Assembly: GCF_018603905.1 (NCBI RefSeq)
Contig: NZ_JAHFZZ010000019.1
Span: 62,001 to 126,000, forward strand
DNA length: 64,000 nucleotides
Reading direction: 5' to 3'
Source: Nonomuraea sp. NEAU-A123
GTDB lineage: Bacteria; Actinomycetota; Actinomycetes; Streptosporangiales; Streptosporangiaceae
Positions 8,799 to 16,315 of the stretch are shown in pieces (the first letter of the stretch is position 1; every line of letters starts with the position of its first letter). The notes beneath the pieces are model-generated. The model saw nothing but the letters and a program-made list of their open reading frames with translations. It did not search any database and was not told the DNA's origin. A program made the translations under genes and the position numbers.

Positions 8799-8845
8799 CG
8801 GACCACGGTCCGTATTGTTCTCTTCCACAAGCGGACCGCAGTCCG
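8799..8845. promoter_or_regulatory. Two identical palindromic operators before the azoreductase gene
   Basis: CGGAC-N4-GTCCG occurs at 8799-8812 and again at 8832-8845. The first copy extends to a 7-2-7 perfect palindrome (ACGGACC / GGTCCGT, 8798-8813). The copies are 33 bases apart, close to three helical turns, and lie 14-60 bases before the start codon. Such paired sites are typical of dimeric TetR or similar repressors, but no regulator gene is adjacent. Confidence 0.65.
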
Positions 8846-8858
8846 GAAGGGGACAATC

Positions 8859-9482
8859 ATGAAGCCGATCCTGCACATTTCCGCCTCCCCCAGAGGAGCG
8901 GAGTCGATCTCGCTGGCCATCGCCTCGACCTTCGTCGAGGAGTACGTCGCCACGCATCCCGGGGCACAGGTCGACCACTTCGATCTGTGGGATGGGAGTC
9001 TGCCGGAGTTCGGGCCCGCCGCGGCGAAGGCCAAGATGACCGTGTTCGGAGGGGGTGTGCCCGAAGGAGAGGAGGCGGTGGCCTGGGAGGCGGCCGTGCG
9101 GACGTTCGAGTGGTTCGATGCCTATGACCGGTATCTGTTCAGCGTGCCGATGTGGAACGCGGGCGTGCCGTACAAGCTCAAGCAGCTCATCGACGTGGTC
9201 AGCCAGCCGGGCATGGTGTTCGGGGTGGATCCGGAGACCGGCTACCAGCACCTGCTGAGCGGGAAGCGGGCCGCTGTCGTCTACACCAGCGCGGTCTGGG
9301 GGCCGGGGGTCGGGGCGGAGTTCGGGAGTGACTTCCAGTCGACGTTCTTCGGCGGGTGGCTGCGCTGGGCCGGGATCGACGACGTTCAGGAGATTCGCCA
9401 CCATCCGACGTTGACCGGGTCGTACGAGGATGAGCGGAAGCAGGCGGACGAGCGAGCCCGAGAGGTCGCCAGGCGCTTCTAG
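8859..9482 (+). CDS. azoR: FMN-dependent NADH-azoreductase / quinone reductase
   Basis: A 207-residue flavodoxin-like protein from ATG 8859, preceded by GGAAGGGGAC. The N-terminal LHISASPRGAES loop binds the FMN phosphate. PMWNAGVPYKLKQLIDVV is the conserved flavin/active-site segment of AzoR enzymes, and GLLRWAGI-like sequence occurs near the C-terminus. The family reduces quinones and azo compounds by two electrons at the expense of NAD(P)H, usually as detoxification. The paired palindromes upstream suggest a dedicated repressor that responds to an electrophile. The azoreductase name follows the family and the physiological substrate is open. Confidence 0.88.
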   Translation: MKPILHISASPRGAESISLAIASTFVEEYVATHPGAQVDHFDLWDGSLPEFGPAAAKAKMTVFGGGVPEGEEAVAWEAAVRTFEWFDAYDRYLFSVPMWNAGVPYKLKQLIDVVSQPGMVFGVDPETGYQHLLSGKRAAVVYTSAVWGPGVGAEFGSDFQSTFFGGWLRWAGIDDVQEIRHHPTLTGSYEDERKQADERAREVARRF

Positions 9483-9700
9483 CGAGTTCCGCCTATGCCC
9501 CTGAATCCGTTGACACCTCACCATTCGTTGTGGTGCGTGGCCTCAATGTCCCCCGCGTGCCAGTCGCAGATGGTGAACTTTGGGAGCCGCTTCCAGCCCC
9601 TGTAGCGCCTTATTGAAGAGGACTTTAGCCGCGGGATCGGGATCATTCGGGTTCCCTTTCTTGACGGCCTGAGAGCCACCGTTCAGGCTGCGCAGGTGGC

Positions 9701-9721
9701 GTACAAGTCCGTACACACTCG
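9701..9721 (+). promoter_or_regulatory. Shared promoter motif of the DUF6879 cassette, copy 1
   Basis: GTACAA, three bases, then CGTACACACT-Y-G, ending 17 bases before the ATG at 9739. It contains a GTACA/GTACAC direct repeat ten bases apart. The same motif recurs at 11349-11369 before the second half of the cassette. I see no gene in 9483-9700. Confidence 0.5.
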
Positions 9722-9738
9722 AAGCCTGGGAGGGGACC

Positions 9739-9978
9739 ATGGCGCTACGGTTCTTCGGCAAGGGCGGCAGCGACACCGAGAACTGCCCTTCGGTCTCGGT
9801 CGATGAGACTGACCTCAGCCTCGTGTTCGTCGGCTGGCCGATCGAGGACCCCGAAGTGATATCCGAGATCGAGCAGTACAGTCACATCGCACCGGACGAG
9901 CGCGCCTTCCGGATTCCTCCGGAGCTGCGCAAAGCGATTTGGGAGGCTTTGGGTGGCGACAATCCCAACTTTGGCTGA
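9739..9978 (+). CDS. Small protein preceding DUF6879 (uncharacterised)
   Basis: A 79-residue acidic protein (FFGKGGSDTENCPSVSV, then a GWPIEDPEVISEIEQY segment) whose ATG follows GGGAGGGG. It has no signal peptide or membrane helix. Its 3' end overlaps the DUF6879 gene by 26 bases, so translation is probably coupled. Function unknown. From memory of actinomycete genomes, small proteins of this kind often precede DUF6879 genes. Confidence 0.7.
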   Translation: MALRFFGKGGSDTENCPSVSVDETDLSLVFVGWPIEDPEVISEIEQYSHIAPDERAFRIPPELRKAIWEALGGDNPNFG

Positions 9979-10474
9979 GCTGCTGGACAAGGCCCAGCGC
10001 TCGGTGACGCACCTGGAGACGCGGGACACCTACGGGCTCAGCGGTGAGGGTTACCGGGCATGGCGTGAGGGCGTCGGTATCGAAGAAATCTCCAGGTACG
10101 ACTACCTGTCCTCCTGGGTGAACCTGATCCGCCGGCACGTAGCGCGAGGTGTCACCTTCCGTCGCGCGAGAGTCGTCTCCGAACCGTTCAGCGACTACAT
10201 CCGGTACGAGCACGCCATCACTCCCGCCGCGAACCTTGCGGCCGGGGAGCTGGTTCGTTGGCTGCCTCGGCAGCGGGCCTACGACCTGGCGCTGCCTGGC
10301 TGTGACTTCTGGCAGTTCGACGATGGGCTGGTGCGACTGATCTTCTCATCAGGTGATGGTGAACTCGTCGGATACGAGATGACCGATGATCCGGCAGTGG
10401 TCAGCATGTACAGCTCGGCCTTTGAGGCCGTCTGGGAGCGCGGCATTGACCATGCGGAGTACAACCCCGCCTAG
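9953..10474 (+). CDS. DUF6879 family protein
   Basis: A 173-residue soluble protein from GTG 9953. It matches the DUF6879 pattern: an N-terminal helix with LETRDTYG, then FRRARVVSEPFSDYIRYEH, NLAAGELVRWLPR and DFWQFDDGLVRLIFSSGDGELVGYE. The family has no established biochemical role and is usually encoded beside XRE/DUF5753 regulators, as here (10492-11340 follows after 17 bases). The two may work together, for example as regulator and partner or antagonist; this is inference from context. Confidence 0.85.
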   Translation: MATIPTLAELLDKAQRSVTHLETRDTYGLSGEGYRAWREGVGIEEISRYDYLSSWVNLIRRHVARGVTFRRARVVSEPFSDYIRYEHAITPAANLAAGELVRWLPRQRAYDLALPGCDFWQFDDGLVRLIFSSGDGELVGYEMTDDPAVVSMYSSAFEAVWERGIDHAEYNPA

Positions 10475-10491
10475 TCACCGCGCCTCGTACC

Positions 10492-11340
10492 GTGCCCGCG
10501 TCATCGTCCAGCAGCGCTCAGCAAGCCCGAAAGGCCATCGGCAACCGGCTCCGAGCGATCCTTCGTCAGTCCGGCCTGACCTCGCGCGCCCTGGCGAAGC
10601 AGGCCGGCTGGGAGGAGTCCAGGTGCTCTCGTCTCATGTCTGGCCGTACCCCGCCGACGGAGAGGGACATCGAGATTTGGTGCCGCTTCTGCGGCGCGCC
10701 AGAGGAGATTCCCGACCTGATCGCGGCCTCTCGAAACGTCGAGAGCGCCTACATGGAATGGCGGCAATTTCAGCGCAGTCAGAAGCATCTCAACGAGATG
10801 CGGCGGAAGCTGTACGAGGAGACTCGGCTTTACCGCTTCTACAGCTCCACCACATTCCCCTGGCCCGTGCAGGCCCCCAGCTACATGCGCGTGCTCATGC
10901 TGCGCGGCGCGGAACTGTATCGCTCAGATCCCTCGGACATTGAGGAGGCGATCCGGGTACGGGTGGATCGTCAACGGCTGCTGGATGATGGCACCCGCCG
11001 AGCCGCAATCCTTGTGGAGGAGTCGGCGCTACGCGCCCAACCCTTCCCCTGCGAGGTGATGCGGGATCAGTTGAACTACCTCCTGGTCGCGATGCGACGA
11101 CCGAACATCTCCCTGGGCATATTGCCTATCGAGGGGCGACGGGTCCAGAAGCCCGCCGAGAACTTCCACCTCTATGACGAGGCGCAGGTGTTCATCGAGC
11201 TGCTGACGGCAGCGGTGACCATCATGCAGCCTCGCGAGATCGCCCTCTACGTCCAACTCTTCGACGACCTGACCGCTGATGCTGTCTTCGGCTCGAAGGC
11301 CCAGACGTTGATCAATGCCGCCATCCGCAACCTGGACTGA
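10492..11340 (+). CDS. XRE-family HTH regulator with DUF5753 (Scr1/WhiJ-like)
   Basis: A 282-residue protein from GTG 10492. An N-terminal XRE helix-turn-helix is visible at about 15-60 (IGNRLRAILRQSGLTSRALAKQAGWEESRCSRLMSGRTPP). The DUF5753 domain follows, with VRVDRQRLLDD, ILVEESALR and NISLGILP-type segments. Actinomycete WhiJ-like regulators of this type affect development and often travel with small or DUF partner genes. It is the last gene of the unit that begins at 9739. The motif at 11349-11369, just behind it, could be its own binding site; that is a guess. Confidence 0.92.
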   Translation: MPASSSSSAQQARKAIGNRLRAILRQSGLTSRALAKQAGWEESRCSRLMSGRTPPTERDIEIWCRFCGAPEEIPDLIAASRNVESAYMEWRQFQRSQKHLNEMRRKLYEETRLYRFYSSTTFPWPVQAPSYMRVLMLRGAELYRSDPSDIEEAIRVRVDRQRLLDDGTRRAAILVEESALRAQPFPCEVMRDQLNYLLVAMRRPNISLGILPIEGRRVQKPAENFHLYDEAQVFIELLTAAVTIMQPREIALYVQLFDDLTADAVFGSKAQTLINAAIRNLD

Positions 11341-11348
11341 AATTCGTC

Positions 11349-11369
11349 GTACAAACTCGTACACACTTG
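11349..11369 (+). promoter_or_regulatory. Shared promoter motif of the DUF6879 cassette, copy 2
   Basis: GTACAA, three bases, CGTACACACT, one pyrimidine, G: the same 21-base pattern as 9701-9721. Here it lies 38 bases before the ATG at 11407. Two copies in front of two adjacent transcription units suggest common control. Confidence 0.5.
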
Positions 11370-11406
11370 TTGAGATTGTGAAAGTGCAGGTCCTAGCGTC
11401 GATGGC

Positions 11407-11784
11407 ATGTCACCGAGACGTGCTGCCGAACCCCGTCAGGCCCCGCACAACGGGGTAACCGCCGACGTAGCCGGTCGGCTGTACGAGGCGCTCGGCCCTG
11501 TGCAGCAGGAGTTGAAGCGGCGGCATATCCCGTGTCTGAGGGTGACGCTGATCAGCCTGGAGCTGTGGGAGCGGCAGCCGCTGACGTTCCCCGAGTACCA
11601 CATGCCCGCCATCGAGGTGTGGGACCGGCAGGGGAAGATCGTGGCTGCCGTCACGGTGAGCGTGGATTTGAGCCACTTCTGCGTGGCCATCCCTTCGCAG
11701 CAGAGCCACCCCTACCTCGTACCTGCCGAGACTCCCGAACTGGTGGCGGCGCTCATTCCTGGCTATGACCGGGAGACGTCGTGA
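11407..11784 (+). CDS. Hypothetical protein of the DUF6879 cassette
   Basis: A 125-residue soluble protein with no recognised family. The centre is beta-rich (PCLRVTLISLELWERQP, PAIEVWDRQGKIVAAVTVS). There is no signal peptide or membrane segment. The ATG at 11407 has no obvious ribosome site. Its stop overlaps the GTG of the next gene (GTGA at 11781-11784), so the two are translationally coupled. Confidence 0.7.
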   Translation: MSPRRAAEPRQAPHNGVTADVAGRLYEALGPVQQELKRRHIPCLRVTLISLELWERQPLTFPEYHMPAIEVWDRQGKIVAAVTVSVDLSHFCVAIPSQQSHPYLVPAETPELVAALIPGYDRETS

Positions 11785-12485
11785 GTCCGGTGACGAAGGC
11801 GGAGAAGACCGGGTTTCGCTATCCGTACGTGATCGGGTGGACGGGGGAAGTCGAGAGTCACCCGTTGAAGTGGATACCGCGCCGTAGCGGTTTGCAACTC
11901 AGCTACGCCATTCCGAGTCGCGGCGACTACAGCAACGGCGTCTTGCGGCTGCGGCAGGGCAAGAAGATGACGGGACGGCCCGACTTCACGTCGGTGAACA
12001 CCCGGCGGCAGTGGCGTTGTATGGACAATCGGCTATGCCAGGTGTGCGCTTGTTCGGCGGTAGACGCCGAGACGGGTCGGATCTGGTGGTTACTGTCATC
12101 TGGCTCCGGAGATGGTGGCGATGGCTACACGAACGCGCCGCCGACGTGTCGCGGGTGTATCCCGGAGGCGATCACGCAGTGTCCGCACCTGCGGCGTGAC
12201 GCCGCAGTCTTCACTGTGGGCAACTGTTCGCCGTTCGGGGTGCGAGCTGATGTGTTCTTGCCCTGCCTGCCGCCACTGGTTCCGTTCGAGCGCAACGTGG
12301 TGCTCACGTTCGACGACTACGACATGGATCACACGCTTGGCCGGGAACTGCTGATGCGGCTGCATGATGTGCGGCCGGCACCCTTGGACGAGCTGGCGTG
12401 CCCAGTTGAGGTGTTCTCGCTGGCCACCCCAACCAAGCGTCTTTCCCCACATGGCATGGACACACTGCGGGCCAAGGCGCGGTAG
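11781..12485 (+). CDS. Cys-rich, probably zinc-binding hypothetical protein
   Basis: A 234-residue protein from GTG 11781. Two Cys clusters stand out: CMDNRLCQVCACS near residue 80 and CRGCIPEAITQCPH near 122, consistent with a structural zinc site. The C-terminal half has VVLTFDDYDMDHTLGREL. There are no membrane segments. I do not recognise the family. Coupling to the 11407 gene and the shared motif at 11349 make it part of the same accessory cassette. It is followed closely by a transposase remnant, so this end of the cassette may be a recombination boundary. Confidence 0.7.
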   Translation: MSPVTKAEKTGFRYPYVIGWTGEVESHPLKWIPRRSGLQLSYAIPSRGDYSNGVLRLRQGKKMTGRPDFTSVNTRRQWRCMDNRLCQVCACSAVDAETGRIWWLLSSGSGDGGDGYTNAPPTCRGCIPEAITQCPHLRRDAAVFTVGNCSPFGVRADVFLPCLPPLVPFERNVVLTFDDYDMDHTLGRELLMRLHDVRPAPLDELACPVEVFSLATPTKRLSPHGMDTLRAKAR

Positions 12486-12513
12486 ACCGCCAAAGTGATC
12501 GCCGGAAGGGCTG

Positions 12514-12962
12514 TTGGCGAGCTGGACGCTGGTGGGCGGCGATTCGAAGTTGGTGGCGAACAAGTCCGGCCCAACCCGACTCGGCTTCGTGCTGGTGCTC
12601 AAGCTCTTCGAGCCGGAGGGCCGGTTCCCGGAGCTTCTGGAGGAGGTCCCGCAGGCTGCGGTGGAGTACGTGGCCGGGCTGGTGAAGTCCCGGCCTCCGA
12701 GTTCGCGAAGTACTCCCTGACGGGCCGGACTGCCGAGTACCACCGCGGTCCGGGAGACGCTGAGCTGGCCGTACCCGTGTGGAGAAGGGGCTGGTGGCGG
12801 CCCCGCAGCCGGTGGGAGCGGGCGTTCTGCAGGTGGACCACCGAGCGCCTGGGTGACGTGGGCACGGCCCGGCTGTTGGCGCTGATTGCGGACAACGAGG
12901 CCGCCCACGCGGCCGGCCCGCACTCCGCCGACGTCCGGCAGAGCGTCGAACGGCCGCGTTGA
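12514..12962 (+). pseudogene. Tn3-family transposase remnant (DUF4158 N-terminal region)
   Basis: Frame one (12514-12720) reads ASWTLVGGDSKLVANKSG, TRLGFVLVLKLFEPEGRFP and EVPQAAVEYVAGLVK, the start of the DUF4158 domain of Tn3-family transposases. The match then moves to another frame (EVPASEFAKYSLTGRTAEYHR, about 12680-12750) and degrades into fragments such as WERAFCRWTTERLG to about 12900. At least one frameshift, loss of the remaining 900 or so residues and absence of terminal repeats mark it as dead. It records a past insertion next to the DUF6879 cassette. Confidence 0.7.
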
Positions 12963-13094
12963 TTCCTAGGTCGGAGGCGACTTGGCGGATGGACTCAGGA
13001 GGTGTCGGCGCGTACGGCGGTCGTGGCCAGCGTGGTGTAGTTCATCGTCAAGCGTCCACCCAAGGAGTCGATGGCGCCCCCGCTCGCGGTAACA

Positions 13095-13128
13095 TGGGCA
13101 TGCGCCCACCTTAATGGGCGCATGCCCA
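13095..13128. promoter_or_regulatory. Twin TGGGC-N4-GCCCA operator of the downstream TetR gene
   Basis: Two 14-base arms (13095-13108 and 13115-13128) are perfect reverse complements across a six-base spacer, and each arm is itself a TGGGC-N4-GCCCA palindrome. The site is 45 bases before the TetR start and is a strong candidate for autoregulation. Confidence 0.65.
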
Positions 13129-13173
13129 CTTGCCAACGGACGCCAGTGGGCTGACGCACGAGAGGGTCTGTGA

Positions 13174-13776
13174 GTGCCGACTGGGGTGCACCTTCGCGAC
13201 GCGCGGCAGCAGTTGTTCGACGCTGCCGAACGCGTGCTTCTGCGGGACGGGCCGAACGGGCTGACCAGCCGGGCCGTCACCGACGAGGCGGGCTGTGCCA
13301 AAGGCGTCCTGCACCGGCACTTCGCCGACTTCGACGCCTTCCTCGCCGACCTCGTGCTCGACCGGGCCGCGCAGCTCGAGACGCAGGCGAGTGCGCTGCG
13401 CGAGTCCGCCGGCACCGGCACAGTGGCCGACAACCTCACCAGCGCGCTGACCACCCTGTTCGGACCGATTCCGGTGGCGATCATCCCGCTTATCACCTTC
13501 CGAGATGAGCTGCGCGCACGGCTGCGGCAAGCCAGGCCCGGAGGCGGCATCGCGATCCTCGCCCAGGTCACGACCGCGATCTCCGCTTATCTGGCGGACG
13601 AGCGCGAACTGGGCCGCATCGCGGCCGACGTCGACCTCGACTCGCTCACCCTCTCCCTGGTCGGTGGCGGGCATCTCCTGTTCGCAGACCGCGACCTCGG
13701 CCCGCCGGCCACGGCAGTCGTCAACAAGCTCGTAACAGTGGCCATCGCCGACGCCGTGCAACGACGACCGGCCTAG
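13174..13776 (+). CDS. TetR/AcrR-family transcriptional regulator
   Basis: A 200-residue protein from GTG 13174. The HTH reads LTSRAVTDEAGCAKGVLHRHFADFDAFLADL (about 31-60). The ligand-binding region is all-helical and unassigned. The twin palindrome at 13095-13128 is probably its own operator. It converges on the NmrA-like reductase gene with 31 bases between stops, so any control of that gene would need a site near 14723, where I found no matching palindrome. Confidence 0.9.
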   Translation: MPTGVHLRDARQQLFDAAERVLLRDGPNGLTSRAVTDEAGCAKGVLHRHFADFDAFLADLVLDRAAQLETQASALRESAGTGTVADNLTSALTTLFGPIPVAIIPLITFRDELRARLRQARPGGGIAILAQVTTAISAYLADERELGRIAADVDLDSLTLSLVGGGHLLFADRDLGPPATAVVNKLVTVAIADAVQRRPA

Positions 13777-13807
13777 TGACCCCCTGACTTTGCGGGTGCT
13801 GTCTGAG

Positions 13808-14722
13808 CTAGGACTCCGGGGCCAGGTAGAAGTCCCGGCGGGCGGCCACGAACGCCTCGATCGTTTGGGCGGGTACGCCCGTCACGCGTTCGACGTCGTC
13901 GGACGCGCGGTCGTAGCGGTTCTCGCGATGCAGCCGGGCCATGGTGGCGATGTGCTGTTCGGTGTGCGGCGGCAGGCCCGCCGTCGCGAGCACCTCGGCC
14001 CGCCACCGGTCCAGCGGCACGTCCACGTACGACACCGGACGCCCCAACGCGCGTGAGAACTCCTCGGCCATCTCCGTCATGTCGACCGTACGTGGCCCGG
14101 TCAGCTCGTAGACGTGTCCCACGTGCGGAGCCGGGTCGCGGAGCACGGTGGCGACCACCCGGGCGACGTCGTCCGCGGCAATCGGCGACGTGCGCCCGGT
14201 GCCGAACGGCAGGGCGATCGTGCCGTTCTCCCGGATCGATCGCGCCGCCAGCGTGGTGAACAGCGGATTGTCCAGGAACGTCGTCGGCCGGATGTGTACC
14301 ACCGGCAGGCCCGACCAGTTCAGTACTTGCTCCGCCAGCCAGTGCAGCCGCTGCTGATGCGACTCCGCAGTGCTGGTGGCGGTCATCTGCGACACCGTCA
14401 TCTGTGACATGTCAACCAGGCCGGCCAGCTCCCCCTGCTCCCGCGCCACGGTGGCCACCACCGTCGCCGCCAGCAGATGATCCGGCGACACGGGCATCCC
14501 GAAGTACATCCGCCCGACACCCTCCAGGGCGGCCGCGACGGTCTCGGGCCGGGTCAGATCGCCGACGACCACCTCCGCGCCGAGCGTACGCAACTCAGCC
14601 GCGCGATCATCGTCGTGGTGGACCATCGCGCGCACCGGCACGTCCCACGCGCGCAGTTGGTCGAGGACCGAGCGGCCCACATCACCGACCCCGGCGATGA
14701 GAACAAGGTTACTGGCGGCCAT
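13808..14722 (-). CDS. NmrA-like NAD(P)-binding protein (atypical SDR)
   Basis: A 304-residue protein from ATG 14722, preceded by AAGGAGAT. The N-terminal Rossmann motif is LIAGVGDVGRSVLDQL, then LGAEVVVGDLTRPETVAAALEGVG, and HIRPTTFLDNPLF and YELTGPRTVDMTEMAEEFSRALG are typical of the NmrA/HSCARG/QOR2-like group. These proteins bind NADP(H) as redox sensors or reduce small substrates. The usual SDR YxxxK pair is not evident. The substrate is unknown. Confidence 0.85.
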   Translation of the reverse strand: MAASNLVLIAGVGDVGRSVLDQLRAWDVPVRAMVHHDDDRAAELRTLGAEVVVGDLTRPETVAAALEGVGRMYFGMPVSPDHLLAATVVATVAREQGELAGLVDMSQMTVSQMTATSTAESHQQRLHWLAEQVLNWSGLPVVHIRPTTFLDNPLFTTLAARSIRENGTIALPFGTGRTSPIAADDVARVVATVLRDPAPHVGHVYELTGPRTVDMTEMAEEFSRALGRPVSYVDVPLDRWRAEVLATAGLPPHTEQHIATMARLHRENRYDRASDDVERVTGVPAQTIEAFVAARRDFYLAPES

Positions 14723-15481
14723 CGGTCGATCTCCTTCTGCGTAGCCGAGTATCTGCGTGGAGGTGTGATCGCATGTGCATGTGGCGTGTGAAGACAGTGC
14801 GGCCGAGTGGCGGCCGGCTCCGTAGGACACTGCGTGGCGGGACCGGACGCGCAGGCCGCGAACCGGCGCGGCGTGTCCGGCAGCAGGATTGCTCCTTCAG
14901 CGGGTGTACCCGCGCCCGAGTGTCACGACCTGGGCGAACACATCCCGTTCTGGTCATCGGAGCGGCAAGTGCCTGCCTCATCCCCGAACACCCGGACCGG
15001 ACCCTGACCCCGACCCTGACCTCGGGATGGCGATGGTCACTGGCTGCGGCCTGCGGCAACGCTCTACGTTGCGCTTTGCGGCGTGATCTGCTCTCGCGTC
15101 TGGCCCGTGTTCGTGTCGAGCGTGCCTGGTCCGCGTTCGTGTCGAGCGTGTCTTCCGTGGGTTCGCACCTGCCGTCCGTTTATGGCGGCCATGGTCAACA
15201 AGGTTTCTCGCAGGCGAAGCCTGCTCGGGAGGGCGTCCGAGCGAAGCGAGGGCCTGCAGGGGTCGGGGCTTTGGCCCGACTGGAAGTGACGTCTGAGCCC
15301 TGCAAGCGCGAAGCGCCCAGAAAGCGAAGCCCGTTGTGCGCCAAAGGCGCCCCCAGAAGGACGTCCGGAGCGAAGCGGAGGGCCGTTGTGGGCGGGCGGG
15401 CATCAGACGGCCAACCACCGAATCGGGTAACGGGCGGGGGAAAGAACGTCCGGAGCGAAGCGAAGGCCCTTTTGTGGGCGG
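14723..15481. other. Gene-free 759-base stretch with dispersed repeats
   Basis: No frame here has convincing protein character. The left part is the upstream region of the NmrA-like gene. The middle has a direct repeat TTCGTGTCGAGCGTG (15110-15124 and 15137-15151) and a GACCCTGACC-type run near 15000-15025. The right part, from about 15200, holds GAAGCG-rich hairpin-forming repeats listed separately. It lies 3' of the IclR gene. Confidence 0.6.
15234..15468. repeat. Three copies of a CGTCCGGAGCGAAGCG-type dispersed repeat
   Basis: Near-identical 20-22-base units lie at 15234-15253, 15362-15383 and 15447-15468 (CGTCC, optional G, GAGCGAAGCG, then AGGGC-like). The last two are also followed by TTGTGGGCGG within a few bases. 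Related AGCGAAG pieces fill the spaces between. The units sit directly downstream of the IclR stop, so they may work as RNA hairpins at a 3' end or be a mobile palindromic element. Confidence 0.6.
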
Positions 15482-16240
15482 TCAGTGGTGGCCCAGGTGG
15501 GCGGACAGGCGGTCGGTGGTCTGCAGGAGGGCGGCGGCGCAGGCGTCGGCTTCGGCCATGAAGCGTTCGGCCGGGCCGCAGACGCTGATGACCGCCGCCG
15601 GCCGACCATGGTGGTCGAGGACAGGGGCCGCCACGGAGGCCGCGCCGCTCTGCCGTTCGGCGATCGACATGGCGTACCCCCGGCGGCGGATGAGCGTCAG
15701 GTCGGTGCGCAGGCGGGCGGGGTCGGTGACGGTGGCGGGGGTCAGGCGCTCCAGAGATCGGGCGAGATAGCGGGCGATCTCCTCTTCGGAGAGGTACGCC
15801 AGGAATGCCTTGGATGACCCGCCCGCGTGCAGCGGATACGGCACGCCGAGCGAGACCGACATGATCACCTCCCGCCCGGGCGTCGCCTGGTCGATGTAGA
15901 TGCGGGTATCGCCGGTCCGGATCGACAGGGTGGCGGTTTCGCCGGTGAGCCTCGACAAGGCGGGCAGTTCGGGCGCGGCCAGCCGGCGGACGTCGATGCG
16001 GTCGAGGTAGGCCAGGCCGAGCCGCATCGCCGTCAGCCCCAGCGAGTAGCGCCTGCTGTCCTCGTCGAGCACGACCAGCCCCCGGCTCCTGAACGACGCC
16101 AGCACCCGATGCACCGCCGCCTTCGACATGCCCAGGCTCTCGGCGATCTCGGTGACGCCGAGCGTGTCCGTGCCCGCCTCGGCGAACCGGACGAGGATGT
16201 CGGCGGCCCGTTCGACGGTGGCGGCGGTCTGGCTGGGCAT
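15482..16240 (-). CDS. IclR-family transcriptional regulator
   Basis: A 252-residue protein from ATG 16240. The winged HTH is LGVTEIAESLGMSKAAVHRVLASFRSRGLV (about 27-56). The IclR effector domain follows, with LHAGGSSKAFLAYL and a C-terminal region containing AAPVLDHHGRPAAVISVCGP. The gene is divergent from the cyclase/MmgE operon, and the space between carries overlapping GGAA/TTCC inverted repeats, so it very likely controls that operon in response to its substrate or product. Confidence 0.92.
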   Translation of the reverse strand: MPSQTAATVERAADILVRFAEAGTDTLGVTEIAESLGMSKAAVHRVLASFRSRGLVVLDEDSRRYSLGLTAMRLGLAYLDRIDVRRLAAPELPALSRLTGETATLSIRTGDTRIYIDQATPGREVIMSVSLGVPYPLHAGGSSKAFLAYLSEEEIARYLARSLERLTPATVTDPARLRTDLTLIRRRGYAMSIAERQSGAASVAAPVLDHHGRPAAVISVCGPAERFMAEADACAAALLQTTDRLSAHLGHH

Positions 16241-16274
16241 AGTGCGCCTTTCGCGGCGAATCGTGTGTACTGTC

Positions 16275-16299
16275 GGAAACAGCATTCCTACTATTGGAA
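16275..16299. promoter_or_regulatory. Candidate IclR operator between the divergent genes
   Basis: GGAA-N6-TTCC (16275-16288) overlaps TTCC-N7-GGAA (16285-16299), forming a 25-base imperfect palindrome cluster between the IclR start (16240) and the cyclase start (16316). Size and composition suit IclR sites. Confidence 0.5.
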
Positions 16300-16315
16300 C
16301 ACAAGGAGCCGTCGA

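Noticed and set aside
9543..9776. A 77-codon reverse-strand frame before the DUF6879 cassette
   Set aside because: It covers the promoter motif and start of the 9739 gene, has no recognisable family and no ribosome site.
12096..12923. A reverse-strand 275-codon frame across the Cys-rich gene and transposase remnant
   Set aside because: Antisense to better-supported sequence and without any domain.
15234..15468. CRISPR-like array
   Set aside because: Only three degenerate units with unequal spacing (about 128 and 85 bases), no cas genes nearby, and spacers that contain related repeat fragments.
14773..15561. A 262-codon plus-strand frame in the repeat-rich gap
   Set aside because: Arg/Gly/Ala low complexity, built over the dispersed repeats, and running into the antisense of the IclR gene.
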